64,000 nt of DNA from Lusitaniella coriacea LEGE 07157. GTDB taxonomy: Bacteria > Cyanobacteriota > Cyanobacteriia > Cyanobacteriales > Spirulinaceae. A model generated the notes under the pieces. It was not told the DNA's origin, did no database searches, and was given only the letters and a program-made list of their open reading frames with translations. Location of the stretch: positions 124,001-188,000 of the forward strand of contig NZ_JADEWZ010000001.1 of the NCBI RefSeq assembly GCF_015207425.1, given 5' to 3'. This document shows, piece by piece, positions 20,601 through 28,838 of this stretch (positions within the stretch are counted from its first letter, which is position 1; each line of letters starts with the position of its first letter). The translations under genes and the position numbers were made by a program.

Positions 20601-21167
20601 GCCATCCGGCAAGAATCGCCCCGTGCGCGGCCCTACAACCAGCAATGCGGCAAGGGAAACCCATCCCCCAATACTGTGAACCACCGTTGACCCGGCAAAA
20701 TCCGCGAACCCCAATCGACCCAACCAACCGAACAATTCTCCCGTACCGAGTCCGTTCCACGCCCAATGTCCGAAGAAAGGATAGATTAAACCAGAGGTAA
20801 TAAAAGCAATAATCAGGTATGCCGGGAACTTAAGGCGTTCTGCAACCGCTCCCGATACGATGGTGGTTGCCGTACCGCAAAACATCACTTGGAAGATAAA
20901 AAAGGCGGCAAGTTTCGGTTCGGATTCAATGCCGAGAAAGAATCCCGTAGACCCAATCAATCCCGCTTGGGACGCGCCAAACATCAAGGCATAGCCAAAA
21001 CTCCAAAATAGGAGAATCGACGTACCGACATCGGCGAGGTTTTTAATGGCAACATTAATACTATTTTTAGAACGGGTTAAGCCACATTCTAAACACATAA
21101 ATCCGGGCTGCATCAGGAACACCAAACCCGCACAACCAATCATCCAAGCCACATCAAGATCGAGCAT
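17682..21167 (-). CDS. Ammonium transporter / histidine kinase / receiver / adenylate cyclase fusion
   Basis: 1161 residues, ATG at 21165-21167. Residues 1-385 are an Amt/Rh-type channel with eleven or so membrane helices and the twin pore histidines (VVHSIGGW near 162 and AIHGVCG near 317). A HAMP-like and coiled-coil stretch (about 400-485) leads to HisKA (SHELRTP near 490), HATPase (GTGLGLAV near 676), a receiver (LILLDVMMPG, Asp near 816) and a class III cyclase domain (FSDIR near 927, DKYIGDA near 972, VIGDAVNLASR near 1041) whose Lys and Asp pattern is that of adenylate cyclases. A short TPR-like tail ends the protein. It most likely senses ammonium and signals through phosphorylation and cAMP; this is inference. 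Confidence 0.93.
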   Translation of the reverse strand: MLDLDVAWMIGCAGLVFLMQPGFMCLECGLTRSKNSINVAIKNLADVGTSILLFWSFGYALMFGASQAGLIGSTGFFLGIESEPKLAAFFIFQVMFCGTATTIVSGAVAERLKFPAYLIIAFITSGLIYPFFGHWAWNGLGTGELFGWLGRLGFADFAGSTVVHSIGGWVSLAALLVVGPRTGRFLPDGSSKKIHGSDLSFSVLGAMLLWLGWLGFNGGSTLAFNDEIPKIVVHTILSGATGMVMTAVVSWWHRQLLEAEQLINGSLAGMVSITACCNAVTTGEAALVGAIGGILMLCATHWLERWRIDDGVDAVAIHGVCGAWGTLAVALFGNPKFLGTGLSPVEQLLVQLLGIAVAFLWAFGVTYLLLRSINHFFPLRVTPEEEDLGLNVSEHRAKTEVYELFRVMDEQAETQDFSLRVPEEPYTEVGKIARRYNQVMDSLEGYAERIESLNSNLEQKVRDRVAELATANEKLKKVDKLKDRFLANTSHELRTPLNGMIGIAESMLEGATGQLSPVQCQNLRMIAHSGHRLSNLVNDILDFSKLKESEIELQLKPVAVRTLTEMVLALSSTLIGKKPVQLVNGIPTHLPAVKADENRLQQILYNLIGNGIKFTDSGTVEVSASEVLAEDGENALLAIAVADTGIGIPEDKLERVFESFEQGDGSTARQYGGTGLGLAVTKQLVELHGGKIWVESEVGVGSRFIFTLPVTSEPARYQGQISNRMADAAEIQSPQSLKRLLSVPDNISPIPAKSGDARAVNPDAKQFKILLVDDEPVNLQVLMNLLSMQDYQLAQANNGMEALAVIEHGFKPDLILLDVMMPGMTGYEVTQKLRQTFPPNELPILLVTAKNQVADLVEGLTSGANDYLTKPINKPELLARLKTHLSLSQLNNAYGHFVPRQFLQFLNKDSIIDVTLGDQVRQKMSVLFSDIRNFTTLSEQMTPEDNFRFINGYLSRMEPAILENQGFIDKYIGDAIMALFGKNADDALNAGIAMQKTLNEYNKTRQRPERPPLKIGVGINTGDLTLGTVGGQSRMDGTVIGDAVNLASRLEGLTKQYGVSLLISDRTFLSLEQPIHYNIRFIDRVQVKGKSSKVSVFEVFDADPPALRAGKSATRTIFEQGLVYYHQKNYRAATQCFETCLQKNPGDSVAKIYLRRVLRDR

Positions 21168-21679
21168 TTTTGATTTGTAATAGGAATATAAAACGCTAAG
21201 ATCGCACCCGTATCAGATTTTAAATTAAGGTTTTTAGTTTTTTTACTGAAGCAGTATAACAAAACCTTGTGAAGAAAATATGAAGGTCAGTATTCTCTAC
21301 TGAAAACCTACAATCTTCTTGATGGTAGCAGCGCGAATGGGTGAGGAGGAGACTATTGTTGAGGGTTTTCTTACTATTTGGCGACGGGGATTTTAAGAGA
21401 ATCTATCTAACTCATATAGCATTTTAAAGTGAGATATGAAAAAGCATTTTTTCTTCAACAGACTTCACTTTCGAGAAAATCTTCGGTTCAGAGCAAAGTT
21501 AAAGATAAGCTAACACGTATTTAAATTAGGTTTTCTCACACCCCACACCCTTGACAAGGATTTTGATGTCACAGTTTAAAAGTTCAACAGCTTATCTTGA
21601 TTGGTTTTCTAAACGCTTTGCTCTAAAACTATAACAATGAGGATAATGAAAATGCCATCTTCATGGGTGTAATTGAATA
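21168..21679. other. 512-bp divergent promoter region
   Basis: Lies between the ammonium-sensor gene (minus) and bioF (plus), so it should carry both promoters. It is AT-rich. I looked for an NtcA box (GTA-N8-TAC) because of the ammonium sensor and saw no convincing match. Confidence 0.5.
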
Positions 21680-22891
21680 ATGACGATCGATCCTTATAGT
21701 TGGCTTGCGCGATCGCGCGACACAATTCACCGTGCGGGTTGGTATCGCGCGGTACAGACGATCGAAGGGCGCGGGGGGGCGGTTGTCATCTTGGAAGGGC
21801 AAAGGGTTATTAACTTTGCCAGTAACGATTATTTAGGCTTGGCGGGGGATTCTCGCTTAATTGAGGCGGCGGTTTCGGCGACGCGGGAATATGGGGCGGG
21901 AAGTACGGGTTCTCGGCTGTTAAGCGGACATCGAGAGATTCATCGGGAATTGGAACGCGCGATCGCGCGACTCAAACAAACCGAAGACGCAATCGTTTTT
22001 AGTTCTGGCTATCTCGCCAATATCGGCACAATATCTGCATTAGTGGGATCTCGCGATCTGATCCTCGGCGATGATTACAATCACTCCAGTCTCAAAAACG
22101 GTGCGGTTCTGAGCGGGGCAACCGCGATCGCGTACAATCATTGCAATCTTGCAGACTTACGCCACAAACTCCAACAAAACCGTCCCAACTACCGTCGCTG
22201 TCTAATTGCCACCGATAGTGTTTTTAGCATGGATGGTGATTTATGCCCCCTCCCCGAACTCCTGGAGATCGCAGAAGAATTTGAGAGTATGCTACTCGTA
22301 GACGAAGCCCACGCCACAGGAGTCTTAGGGAAAAACGGTGCGGGGTGCGCAGAACACTTCAACTGTACGGGAAGACCCCTCATTCAAATGGGAACCCTGA
22401 GTAAAGCCTTGGGAAGTTTGGGGGGTTATGTTGCAGGATCGGCAAGCCTCATCGACTTCCTGCGCAATCGCAGCCCTAGCTGGATTTATACCACGGGACT
22501 CTCCCCAGCCGATACGGGGGCGGCACTTGCTGCGCTTCAAATCCTGCGTAGCGAACCGGAACGACGCGCGCGATTATGGAATAACGTCCAATTTCTCAAA
22601 CAGCAACTGTCTGACCTTTCAATTGAGTTATTCCCTTCAGAATCGCCCATTCTCTGCCTGGGTTTGAGCAATCCAACAGAAGCCCTCAAAGCAGCGCAAA
22701 CCCTCAAAAAAGCGGGGATTTTCGCCCCCGCCATTCGTCCGCCAACCGTTCCCACCAGTCGCCTGCGCCTGTGCGTCATGGCAACTCACGAAATCGATCA
22801 TTTAGAACAGTTGGTTGAAGTGTTAACCCAACAGTACCGAAGAGAGAAAAGCAACTCCCGCGCCACAGAGGGCAAACCCGGCGAAGCGTAG
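21680..22891 (+). CDS. bioF: 8-amino-7-oxononanoate synthase
   Basis: 403 residues. PLP enzyme of the alpha-oxoamine synthase family that condenses pimeloyl-ACP (or -CoA) with alanine in the first committed step of biotin ring assembly. Seen: [62 protein letters not shown], and the PLP lysine motif [14 protein letters not shown] (Lys near 241). The length is usual. Its last 69 bp overlap the end of the convergent transporter gene. No other bio genes are nearby, so the assignment to bioF rather than another family member rests on overall similarity; kbl-type enzymes are the alternative. Confidence 0.88.
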   Translation: MTIDPYSWLARSRDTIHRAGWYRAVQTIEGRGGAVVILEGQRVINFASNDYLGLAGDSRLIEAAVSATREYGAGSTGSRLLSGHREIHRELERAIARLKQTEDAIVFSSGYLANIGTISALVGSRDLILGDDYNHSSLKNGAVLSGATAIAYNHCNLADLRHKLQQNRPNYRRCLIATDSVFSMDGDLCPLPELLEIAEEFESMLLVDEAHATGVLGKNGAGCAEHFNCTGRPLIQMGTLSKALGSLGGYVAGSASLIDFLRNRSPSWIYTTGLSPADTGAALAALQILRSEPERRARLWNNVQFLKQQLSDLSIELFPSESPILCLGLSNPTEALKAAQTLKKAGIFAPAIRPPTVPTSRLRLCVMATHEIDHLEQLVEVLTQQYRREKSNSRATEGKPGEA

Positions 22892-23479
22892 GGTGAGAGT
22901 GGGTTGCTCGCTGGCTTGCGAAATTGCCAATTTGCCCGCTTGTAATGCCAACAGGGCAATTCCTAATTGAATCGTTGCAAACCCCAATAAATAAGAAACC
23001 AAAGGGGTTATTTCCGCACCCACAATCGCTTCTCCATAGGCATAACCGTGGAAAATCCCCGCGATTCCCGCCAAAAGGATTAACAAAAGACTCTTGGGAC
23101 TTTTTTTCATTGCCAGGATCGTCCCAAAGACAACCACAGAGGCTGAAATGACAATCTCAACCATCGGTAAATCGACACCCAACAAATGGATTCCCGTTCC
23201 GCCGAGGGTTGTCAAAATAAAGGCAATGGGGATTAAAATTGCCCTTTGAGGTTGCAGTGCGGCGAGTAAGCCAATCGTCACCACAAAGGCAAAATGATCG
23301 GCACCAATCACCGGATGTCCCAAACCCGATAAAAATCCTTCAAATCCATTACTGGGAAGTTTTCCCCCGAAAGGATGATGTGCAAAAGCAGGCTGGGTAA
23401 TGAAAAGCGCAAGCAGCAAACTGAGGCTACCCGCGCGCAGGAGTGGAGAAAGGGAATTTTTAAGTTGTAATTTCTTCAT
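22823..23479 (-). CDS. HupE/UreJ family metal permease (probable cobalt or nickel)
   Basis: 218 residues. After a signal peptide ([17 protein letters not shown]) come six or so membrane helices. The family signature is clear: HHPFGGKLP, then [19 protein letters not shown] with the conserved His/Asp metal ligands, and FHGYAYGEA in a later helix. HupE/UreJ proteins import nickel or cobalt. Here a cobalamin riboswitch lies directly upstream (23530-23650), which argues that the metal is cobalt needed for B12 synthesis. The 3' end overlaps bioF by 69 bp in the opposite direction. Confidence 0.92.
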   Translation of the reverse strand: MKKLQLKNSLSPLLRAGSLSLLLALFITQPAFAHHPFGGKLPSNGFEGFLSGLGHPVIGADHFAFVVTIGLLAALQPQRAILIPIAFILTTLGGTGIHLLGVDLPMVEIVISASVVVFGTILAMKKSPKSLLLILLAGIAGIFHGYAYGEAIVGAEITPLVSYLLGFATIQLGIALLALQAGKLAISQASEQPTLTLRFAGFALCGAGVAFLSSVLLG

Positions 23480-23499
23480 AAATCATCTGTGCCTCGCAG

Positions 23500-23655
23500 A
23501 CGTGTCAGTATGGATATCGATGTTATTTTCCATTGGCGGGCATCCTGGCTTAGACCGCGCGATCGCGCTCATTACAGTTGCGGGACAGCGCCAGATTTGC
23601 ACTGGACTTTCCCCCTTACATCCGATCGCTGCTCCCGATCGGAACCAACAGAGTG
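23500..23655 (-). promoter_or_regulatory. Cobalamin riboswitch
   Basis: Read on the minus strand, the region has the conserved cobalamin-aptamer blocks in order: GGGGGAAAGTCCAGTGCAAA, then CTGTCCCGCAACTGTAATG (about 23575-23593), a variable stem carrying a HIP1 site, and the B12 box AAGCCAGGATGCCCGCC (about 23536-23553). It ends about 50 bp before the HupE/UreJ start, and the region next to the start can pair with neighbouring sequence to hide the GAGG site. High cobalamin is expected to switch the transporter off. Ends are approximate. Confidence 0.92.
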
Positions 23656-23945
23656 AATTTAATGTATCACGCTTTTGGGCGCAGGCTGCTACGATATTTC
23701 TCCGGGGCGCGATTCTGCAAAGAAGAAAGGGAAGACACAGAGCAAAAAAAACGCTGTATCTCTAAAGGAATAATTTGTCTGTATTAACGGTTATATTCTT
23801 TCATTCTTAAGATTGATTTTTGTCCTTCTGCTTTTTCCTAATATTCTGTATAGCGCTCTAAATTGGGTTTTAAAGGTTTGCAAAAATACTAAATCCAAAA
23901 CAAATTATTAGAGTTGCTGTGTACGCCTAAATATTGAGGAAACAT

Positions 23946-24305
23946 ATGAAATCCACACTCTTATCTTTAGATTTCTTCCGTCCCGTTCGATTCTTAATTG
24001 CAGCATTTGTTTGTACTATTCTGTTTTTCGGTAGTGCTTTTCCTGCTGTAGCTGCGACAAGTAGCCCTACCCAAGGCGAAGCGAGTCTCAATCAAGTTCA
24101 AAAGGAAACCGATAAGTTTTCCACCAAAAGTCCTCGTGAAAGACAACCCCGCAGCGTCCAAGAGACTGCTGCTGATGCAAAAGGACTTAATGCCGTTCAA
24201 GGACGCGCAGATAAAGAGAAAATGAACACTCCTGAAAATTCCCAAGATGCAAACTCTGTAGAAGATATGGTTAAGTCTGGGTATCAAAAAGTATTTGGTA
24301 ACTAA
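23946..24305 (+). CDS. Small exported protein of unknown function
   Basis: 119 residues from ATG 23946, chosen because GAGGA lies 5 bp upstream; the frame opens 12 bp earlier at a TTG. A signal peptide is evident (FLIAAFVCTILFFGSAFPAVAA, cleavage near residue 37). The mature part is short, hydrophilic and low in hydrophobics (SLNQVQKETDKFSTKSPRERQ; GRADKEKMNTPENSQDANSVEDMVKSGY), with no cysteine. I do not recognise a family. A strong terminator follows about 100 bp downstream. Confidence 0.7.
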   Translation: MKSTLLSLDFFRPVRFLIAAFVCTILFFGSAFPAVAATSSPTQGEASLNQVQKETDKFSTKSPRERQPRSVQETAADAKGLNAVQGRADKEKMNTPENSQDANSVEDMVKSGYQKVFGN

Positions 24306-24407
24306 TTTAAAGCGTTACAACTGCTTAAAGATTAGTTGGTAAAAGGCAGTGAGTTAGAGTGCAGCAATCTATACAGAAGCGCTCTAATACTAAATCCCTG
24401 CATAAGG

Positions 24408-24449
24408 AAAAGCACTACTGGGCGTTCAGTGGTGCTTTTCGTTGTTTTT
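24408..24449 (+). terminator. Rho-independent terminator
   Basis: AAAAGCACTACTG (24408-24420) pairs with CAGTGGTGCTTTT (24427-24439) with a single G-T wobble and a 6-nt loop, followed by GTTGTTTTT. This is the best canonical terminator in the window and closes the small exported-protein gene. Confidence 0.85.
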
Positions 24450-24471
24450 GACGTTTGGAATGCCAGCGTTT

Positions 24472-24571
24472 AAGCTAAAACACATTCAAATTGGGTATTG
24501 AGCGCTCTGTATCAAAGCCGTCAATCTCTCGCCACCTCACCCTAAGTCACAATTTCAATACATAGCAGCTT
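24472..24571 (-). repeat. Dispersed repeat, copy 1 (MITE-like)
   Basis: This 100-bp block is the reverse complement of the block at 59442-59565 over most of its length, with an internal deletion. Shared segments include AAGCTAAAACACATTC at one end, AGCGCTCTGTATCAAAGCCG in the middle and CACCCTAAGTCACAATTT towards the other end. The ends AAGCT...AGCTT form imperfect inverted repeats. It lies in the intergenic gap before comM. Confidence 0.8.
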
Positions 24572-24675
24572 ATTTTTTTGTGTCAGTCAAGGTTGATGAT
24601 TTCTAAAATACCAAACAACAGTTTCTCTCTTTTGAGCGAGGCACTATACTAGCAAGAGGTTTCAAGGAAAAAGAA

Positions 24676-26205
24676 ATGCTCGCTAGAGTTTGGAGTGCGT
24701 CAATTGTAGGAGTTGATGCAGTTAAGGTTGGGGTTGAGGTGGATGTATCGGGGGGACTGCCCAAAACGATTATTGTGGGGTTGCCCGATGCGGCAGTCCA
24801 GGAGTCGCGGGAACGGGTGAAGTCTGCGCTGAAAAATTCGGGATTTGGGTTTCCAGTTCGCCAGATTGTGGTGAATTTGACCCCAGCAGATTTGAGAAAA
24901 GAAGGACCGAGTTTCGATTTACCCATTAGCGTGGGAATTCTTGCGGCATCGGAACAGGCAAACGCGCAGTTGTTGGGGGATCATTTGTTTTTGGGAGAAT
25001 TATCCCTTGATGGGAGTTTGCGCCCCATTGCAGGGGTTTTACCGATCGCGGCAGCCGCCTATAAGATGGGAATTACTGGGTTGGTGGTTCCAGCAGACAA
25101 TGCTCAAGAAGCCGCAGTGGTAGAAGGGTTAGCGGTGTATGGATTCAAGCATCTTTCGGAGGTAAACGACTTTCTGGATCGCCCGGAGGCTTATACTCCG
25201 GTGGTTTTGGATGTAAAAAAGGAGTTGGCGCGATCGCCATTGAATATTCCCGATCTCAAGGATGTGAAGGGGCAGTCTCACGCTAAACGGGCATTAGAAA
25301 TTGCAGCATCGGGAGGACATAATCTCATATTTGTAGGGCCGCCTGGCAGTGGGAAAACCATGCTAGCGCGGCGTTTGCCGGGAATCTTGCCCCCCTTGAG
25401 TTTTTCGGAAGCCTTGGAAGTTTCGCAAATTCACTCCGTTGCGGGTTTCCTAAAGGATAAAGGAACATTGGTGAAAGTGCGTCCTTTTCGCAGTCCTCAC
25501 CATTCTGCATCGGGCCCTTCTTTGGTGGGAGGCGGGAGTATTCCGCGTCCTGGGGAAATTTCCCTCGCCCACAGGGGTATTCTTTTCCTCGATGAACTCA
25601 CCGAATTTAAGCGTAACGTGTTGGAGTTCCTACGCCAACCTTTAGAAGACGGTTTTGTAACCATTTCTCGCACCCGTCAATCGGTGGTTTTCCCTTCTCA
25701 ATTTACGTTGGTTGCCAGTACAAATCCCTGTCCGTGCGGCTATTTTGGCGATCCGATTCAAGCCTGTGCCTGTTCTCCTCGCCAGCGACAGCAGTATTGG
25801 GCAAAATTATCGGGTCCTTTGATGGATCGTATCGATTTACAGGTGGGGGTCAATCGCCTCAAACCCGAAGAAATGATGCATCAGGGGATGGGGGAGGAGT
25901 CGCAACCCATACGAGAGAGAGTAACAGTAGCGCGCGATCGCGCCCATCGCCGTTTTCAACAAGAACCCTCGGTGCGCTGCAATGCAGAAATGAAAAGCCA
26001 CCACCTGCGCAAGTTTTGTCAATTGGACGATGCCAGTCGCAATTTACTCGAAGGGGCAATTCGCAAGCTAGGACTTTCTGCAAGGGCAATGGATCGAATC
26101 TTAAAAGTTGCTCGCACCATTGCAGATTTAGCCGGGGAGGATTCATTACAACCCTCCCATGTTGCCGAAGCCATTCAGTACCGCACGATCGATCGAATGC
26201 AGTGA
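24676..26205 (+). CDS. comM: YifB/ComM family AAA+ Mg-chelatase-like ATPase
   Basis: 509 residues. The N-terminal ChlI-like domain (MLARVWSASIVGVDAVKVGVE; GLPDAAVQESRERVKSAL) is followed by an AAA+ core with Walker A GPPGSGKTMLARRLPGILPPL (near residue 217-237), Walker B ILFLDELTEF and sensor regions (STNPCPCG), and a C-terminal helical domain (LSARAMDRILKVARTIADL). A CPCGYFGD...CACSP cysteine cluster is typical of the family. ComM is a hexameric branch-migration helicase that aids integration of transformed DNA. Many cyanobacteria are naturally competent, which fits. Single gene. Confidence 0.93.
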   Translation: MLARVWSASIVGVDAVKVGVEVDVSGGLPKTIIVGLPDAAVQESRERVKSALKNSGFGFPVRQIVVNLTPADLRKEGPSFDLPISVGILAASEQANAQLLGDHLFLGELSLDGSLRPIAGVLPIAAAAYKMGITGLVVPADNAQEAAVVEGLAVYGFKHLSEVNDFLDRPEAYTPVVLDVKKELARSPLNIPDLKDVKGQSHAKRALEIAASGGHNLIFVGPPGSGKTMLARRLPGILPPLSFSEALEVSQIHSVAGFLKDKGTLVKVRPFRSPHHSASGPSLVGGGSIPRPGEISLAHRGILFLDELTEFKRNVLEFLRQPLEDGFVTISRTRQSVVFPSQFTLVASTNPCPCGYFGDPIQACACSPRQRQQYWAKLSGPLMDRIDLQVGVNRLKPEEMMHQGMGEESQPIRERVTVARDRAHRRFQQEPSVRCNAEMKSHHLRKFCQLDDASRNLLEGAIRKLGLSARAMDRILKVARTIADLAGEDSLQPSHVAEAIQYRTIDRMQ

Positions 26206-26219
26206 TAGAGCCATCAGCC

Positions 26220-26300
26220 AAACTGTTGTGCATTTAAATTTTGACTTAGGGTGACGCTCTTGATGACACGGAGAAATGGAGACACGGAGAACGGTCAGAT
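26220..26300 (+). repeat. Dispersed repeat, copy 2 (partial)
   Basis: AACTGTTGTGCATTTAAATT and GACTTAGGGTGA, then GGAGAAATGGAGACACGG, match the left half of the copy at 59442-59565 in the same orientation. The right half (the CAAAGCC...AGCTT part) is missing, so this copy is truncated. It sits in the gap after comM. Confidence 0.75.
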
Positions 26301-26305
26301 ATATC

Positions 26306-26941
26306 TCAATTAAACCGAATAGAACTTTGACGCTGACTCAGATGAGAGGTATCGCCGTTCAACTCCATTTCCCACCCCTCAGCACAGCAAACCAATTTCA
26401 CCAAACAGCACAACGTTGCATTCACCGTCGGTTGTCCCCCAACCAATCCGGTAGTCGTTCCCACAACCGATGCGCCGTGACCCACAAGTAAAATATCCTC
26501 AGAAAACTCAGCCACTAAACGCCTTGCAATTTCCCCCGTTCGAGTCATAACTTGTTCATCATTTTCCGGGTATTGGGGAACGACACGCGAGGTATAACTC
26601 AAATCAATGGGGTATTTTTCGGCTAAAACCTCAATGGGAAGGCGTTCGGGCATTCTAGGCATCCAATCGGGATTCAACCACTCGCTCAATCCCGCTTCCA
26701 ATTTAATTGGTAAATTCAGGACTTTGGACACTTCAGTCGCAGTTTGTACGGTACGCAGAAAAGGAGATGCAAAAATATGGGCGATCCGCTCTGAGGTGAG
26801 TCGTTGTCCCAATTCCCGCGCTTGAATGACCCCATCTTCTGATAAAGGGGGATCGTAGGGGCGTTCTGCTCGTTTGAACCAGTCGGGGTTTACAAAATCC
26901 AAACGATTTCCGTGCCTTGCAATCCAAACGGTTTGACCCAT
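26306..26941 (-). CDS. Histidine phosphatase family protein
   Basis: 211 residues. The branch-1 histidine phosphatase core is visible: VWIARHGNRLDF (phospho-accepting His after the Arg, near residue 9), LSEDGVIQARELGQRL, IFASPFLRTVQTA (second Arg), an acid-containing loop GLSEWL, and LLVGHGASVVG (second His). It is related to phosphoglycerate mutase-like and SixA-like enzymes, with a DFVNPDWFKRAERPYDPP insert seen in the UBASH3/TFIIIC-type subgroup. Substrate is unknown; sugar phosphate, protein or nucleotide are all possible. Confidence 0.87.
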   Translation of the reverse strand: MGQTVWIARHGNRLDFVNPDWFKRAERPYDPPLSEDGVIQARELGQRLTSERIAHIFASPFLRTVQTATEVSKVLNLPIKLEAGLSEWLNPDWMPRMPERLPIEVLAEKYPIDLSYTSRVVPQYPENDEQVMTRTGEIARRLVAEFSEDILLVGHGASVVGTTTGLVGGQPTVNATLCCLVKLVCCAEGWEMELNGDTSHLSQRQSSIRFN

Positions 26942-27111
26942 TGTAGTTAGGAAATATCTTGTTGATTATTGCGTAGGATAACAAAAACTGTTATTTCGCT
27001 GCGCTAACCCAGACTCTTTCTTGCGGTTGACATTGACAAAAACTTGTTGCTGCGAGTTGAGGAGAGAAAGACAAGTAAAGTAAATGGTGAAGTGATTCAG
27101 TCGCAAAATTT

Positions 27112-27405
27112 ATGTCCGAACAATCAGAGAAAACCACTGGCGCTCAAGCTGTCGATCGCGCGATTACTCGCGGTATAGACTTAGATGGAACGGTTATTCC
27201 TCCTGCAAAGCTCGATCTTTATCATCAAGTTATGGCATTGGAAGGCGATCGCCAACGGAGTGGGGTGAGCAATACAATGCGATCGCGGATCGTGCGAATT
27301 GGCGTTAAACATATTTCTCAAGACAAGCTCGACGAAATGTTAGTTGAGGCTGATTTTGCTCCCCTCAAGGATAAAGAAGTTGCGTTTTACTACGGCGATA
27401 AATAA
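27112..27405 (+). CDS. DUF4090-like small conserved protein
   Basis: 97 residues, hydrophilic, no signal. Conserved-looking stretches are ALQ-free GAQAVDRAITRGIDLDGTVIPPAKLDLYHQVMALE, then RQRSGVSNTMRSRIVRIGVKHI and FAPLKDKEVAFYYG. From memory this matches the cyanobacterial family DUF4090, of unknown function. The gene has its own upstream region and precedes the Crp/Fnr regulator by 120 bp in the same direction. Confidence 0.7.
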   Translation: MSEQSEKTTGAQAVDRAITRGIDLDGTVIPPAKLDLYHQVMALEGDRQRSGVSNTMRSRIVRIGVKHISQDKLDEMLVEADFAPLKDKEVAFYYGDK

Positions 27406-27525
27406 CTCTCAGGTAATTCCTGGGGGGTGATTAATGACTGAAATGGGTTTCGGCTCTCGCCGTTTGTTACAAATCCTCTTCGCGTGTCAGGATGAAAGGC
27501 AAAGATAATTCGCTGATACTCAAAA

Positions 27526-28278
27526 ATGCAAGCAACAGCCGAGCAGTTGTCGCACCTTTCGATTTTTACCGTGCTTCACACCGAAGCATTATCCCTGTTA
27601 GCGCGACAGACTCAGATTAAAGGTTTTCAGCGAGGGGAAATTGTATTCAACGAAGGCGATTATCTCCCGCCGAAACTCTATGCAGTTTTAACCGGAGAGA
27701 TTCAGATTCAAAAAGTGTCTGTATCGGGGAAAGAAACCGTGTTACGTTGGCTTCCTCCTGGAGAACTGTTTGCAGCACCCGCTCTCTTTGGGGATGGGAT
27801 TGCGCCTGCAACCGCGATCGCGCTACAAGATTGTGAAGTCGTCACCCTAGAAAAATCTGCATTGTTAGAGGCGATTCAGTCAACCCCAGAAATTGCCTTA
27901 CAAATTTTGCAGTGTTTTAACCAGCGCTTGCAAGAAATGCACCAAACCATTCACGGACTCGTTTCCGAGCGAGCGATTGTCCGCCTTGCTCGCACCCTAC
28001 AATACACCGCCCAACGATACGGTACAAAAAAAACGAAGCAAGGCGTTTGCTTAACCGTAAAGCTCCCTTATCAGCAACTCGCGCGCAGGATTGGAATTAC
28101 CTATGAGGAGTGCGTTCGTTTGACGAACAAGGATCTACGCGCGATCGTTTCCTATCAACGAGGCGGTATAATTGCCATTCTGGATGCGTCTGCCTTGGAC
28201 GCGATCTCACAGAGATCTGCCGAAGGGCAGTGCGCGTCCGAATCTTCTACAGCGATGCCCTCTCTACCAAAGCTTTAG
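27526..28278 (+). CDS. Crp/Fnr family transcriptional regulator
   Basis: 250 residues. A cyclic-nucleotide-binding-type beta barrel (about 10-125: IFTVLHTEALSLLARQTQIKGFQRGEIVFNEGD) leads through a dimerisation helix (about 125-155) to a winged helix-turn-helix (LPYQQLARRIGITYEECVRLTNKDLRAIVSYQRGGI, about 185-225). The cNMP phosphate-binding loop residues are not the classical RAA pattern and there is no N-terminal Fe-S cysteine set, so the ligand is uncertain. It converges on, and overlaps by 32 bp, a globin gene, which suggests a role in NO or oxygen response; this is inference from neighbourhood. Confidence 0.9.
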   Translation: MQATAEQLSHLSIFTVLHTEALSLLARQTQIKGFQRGEIVFNEGDYLPPKLYAVLTGEIQIQKVSVSGKETVLRWLPPGELFAAPALFGDGIAPATAIALQDCEVVTLEKSALLEAIQSTPEIALQILQCFNQRLQEMHQTIHGLVSERAIVRLARTLQYTAQRYGTKKTKQGVCLTVKLPYQQLARRIGITYEECVRLTNKDLRAIVSYQRGGIIAILDASALDAISQRSAEGQCASESSTAMPSLPKL

Positions 28279-28702
28279 GCTGTAACAGCTCTGGTGGATA
28301 CTCGCTCCCCTCCAACATAATTTGAGCAATGATTGAATAGGCATTCGCCCAAGCCCATTCCACCTCAGAAGTCCAGTCTTCCTGCAAAATATTGGCGAAG
28401 GCTTGAAGCAGAGTAGCGCCAACTGCCGGATAGTGGGCTGGCACAGCACCGTATTGAACGTGGCGAGTTCCCAAACCCTTCAACGGTTCCATTAAGGCTT
28501 CTGGATTCCGCAAACCCCTAACCACAAGCGCCAGAGAGTCAAATAGTTTCTTGGATTGATCGTCCATCGACACATGGGCAAACAATGGCTTAACGTCAGG
28601 GTAATCTTTAAACAGAATGGCGTAAAAACAATCGGTAAAGTCTGTTTGGCGCTCTTTGATACGAGCAAAGCTCGCTTCTAGCAGTTCTACTTGCAAAGCC
28701 AT
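28247..28702 (-). CDS. Single-domain globin
   Basis: 151 residues. Classical globin fold: SFARIKERQTDFTDCFYAILFKDYPDVKPLF (helices A-B and the CD Phe), LALVVRGLRNPEALMEPLKGLGTRHVQYGAVPAHYPAVGATLL with the proximal His in the GTRHVQYG segment (about residue 95), and WTSEVEWAWANAYSIIAQIM for the last helix. It resembles the haem domain of flavohaemoglobins (Vitreoscilla-type) without the reductase part. Such proteins bind O2 or NO. Its 3' end overlaps the convergent Crp/Fnr gene. Confidence 0.92.
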   Translation of the reverse strand: MALQVELLEASFARIKERQTDFTDCFYAILFKDYPDVKPLFAHVSMDDQSKKLFDSLALVVRGLRNPEALMEPLKGLGTRHVQYGAVPAHYPAVGATLLQAFANILQEDWTSEVEWAWANAYSIIAQIMLEGSEYPPELLQPKALVERASL

Positions 28703-28838
28703 GAGTATTTTGAATCCTTGTTCTATCTCTTTGTTGGACTCCTAGTTTGCCAAGATTGCCTCGCAAGTTCTATGAGGTAGCTCATAGAGCGCTCAAAAGC
28801 GATTGTTCCATTCCCAACCCAAAGGGAAATTTTGAAGA

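Noticed and set aside
19983-20679. Plus-strand frames inside the ammonium-sensor fusion
   Set aside because: They are antisense to the Amt domain, basic and repetitive in composition, and show no known motif.
21168-21679. NtcA-controlled promoter for the ammonium sensor
   Set aside because: No GTA-N8-TAC box with a suitable -10 was found; nearest matches have wrong spacing.
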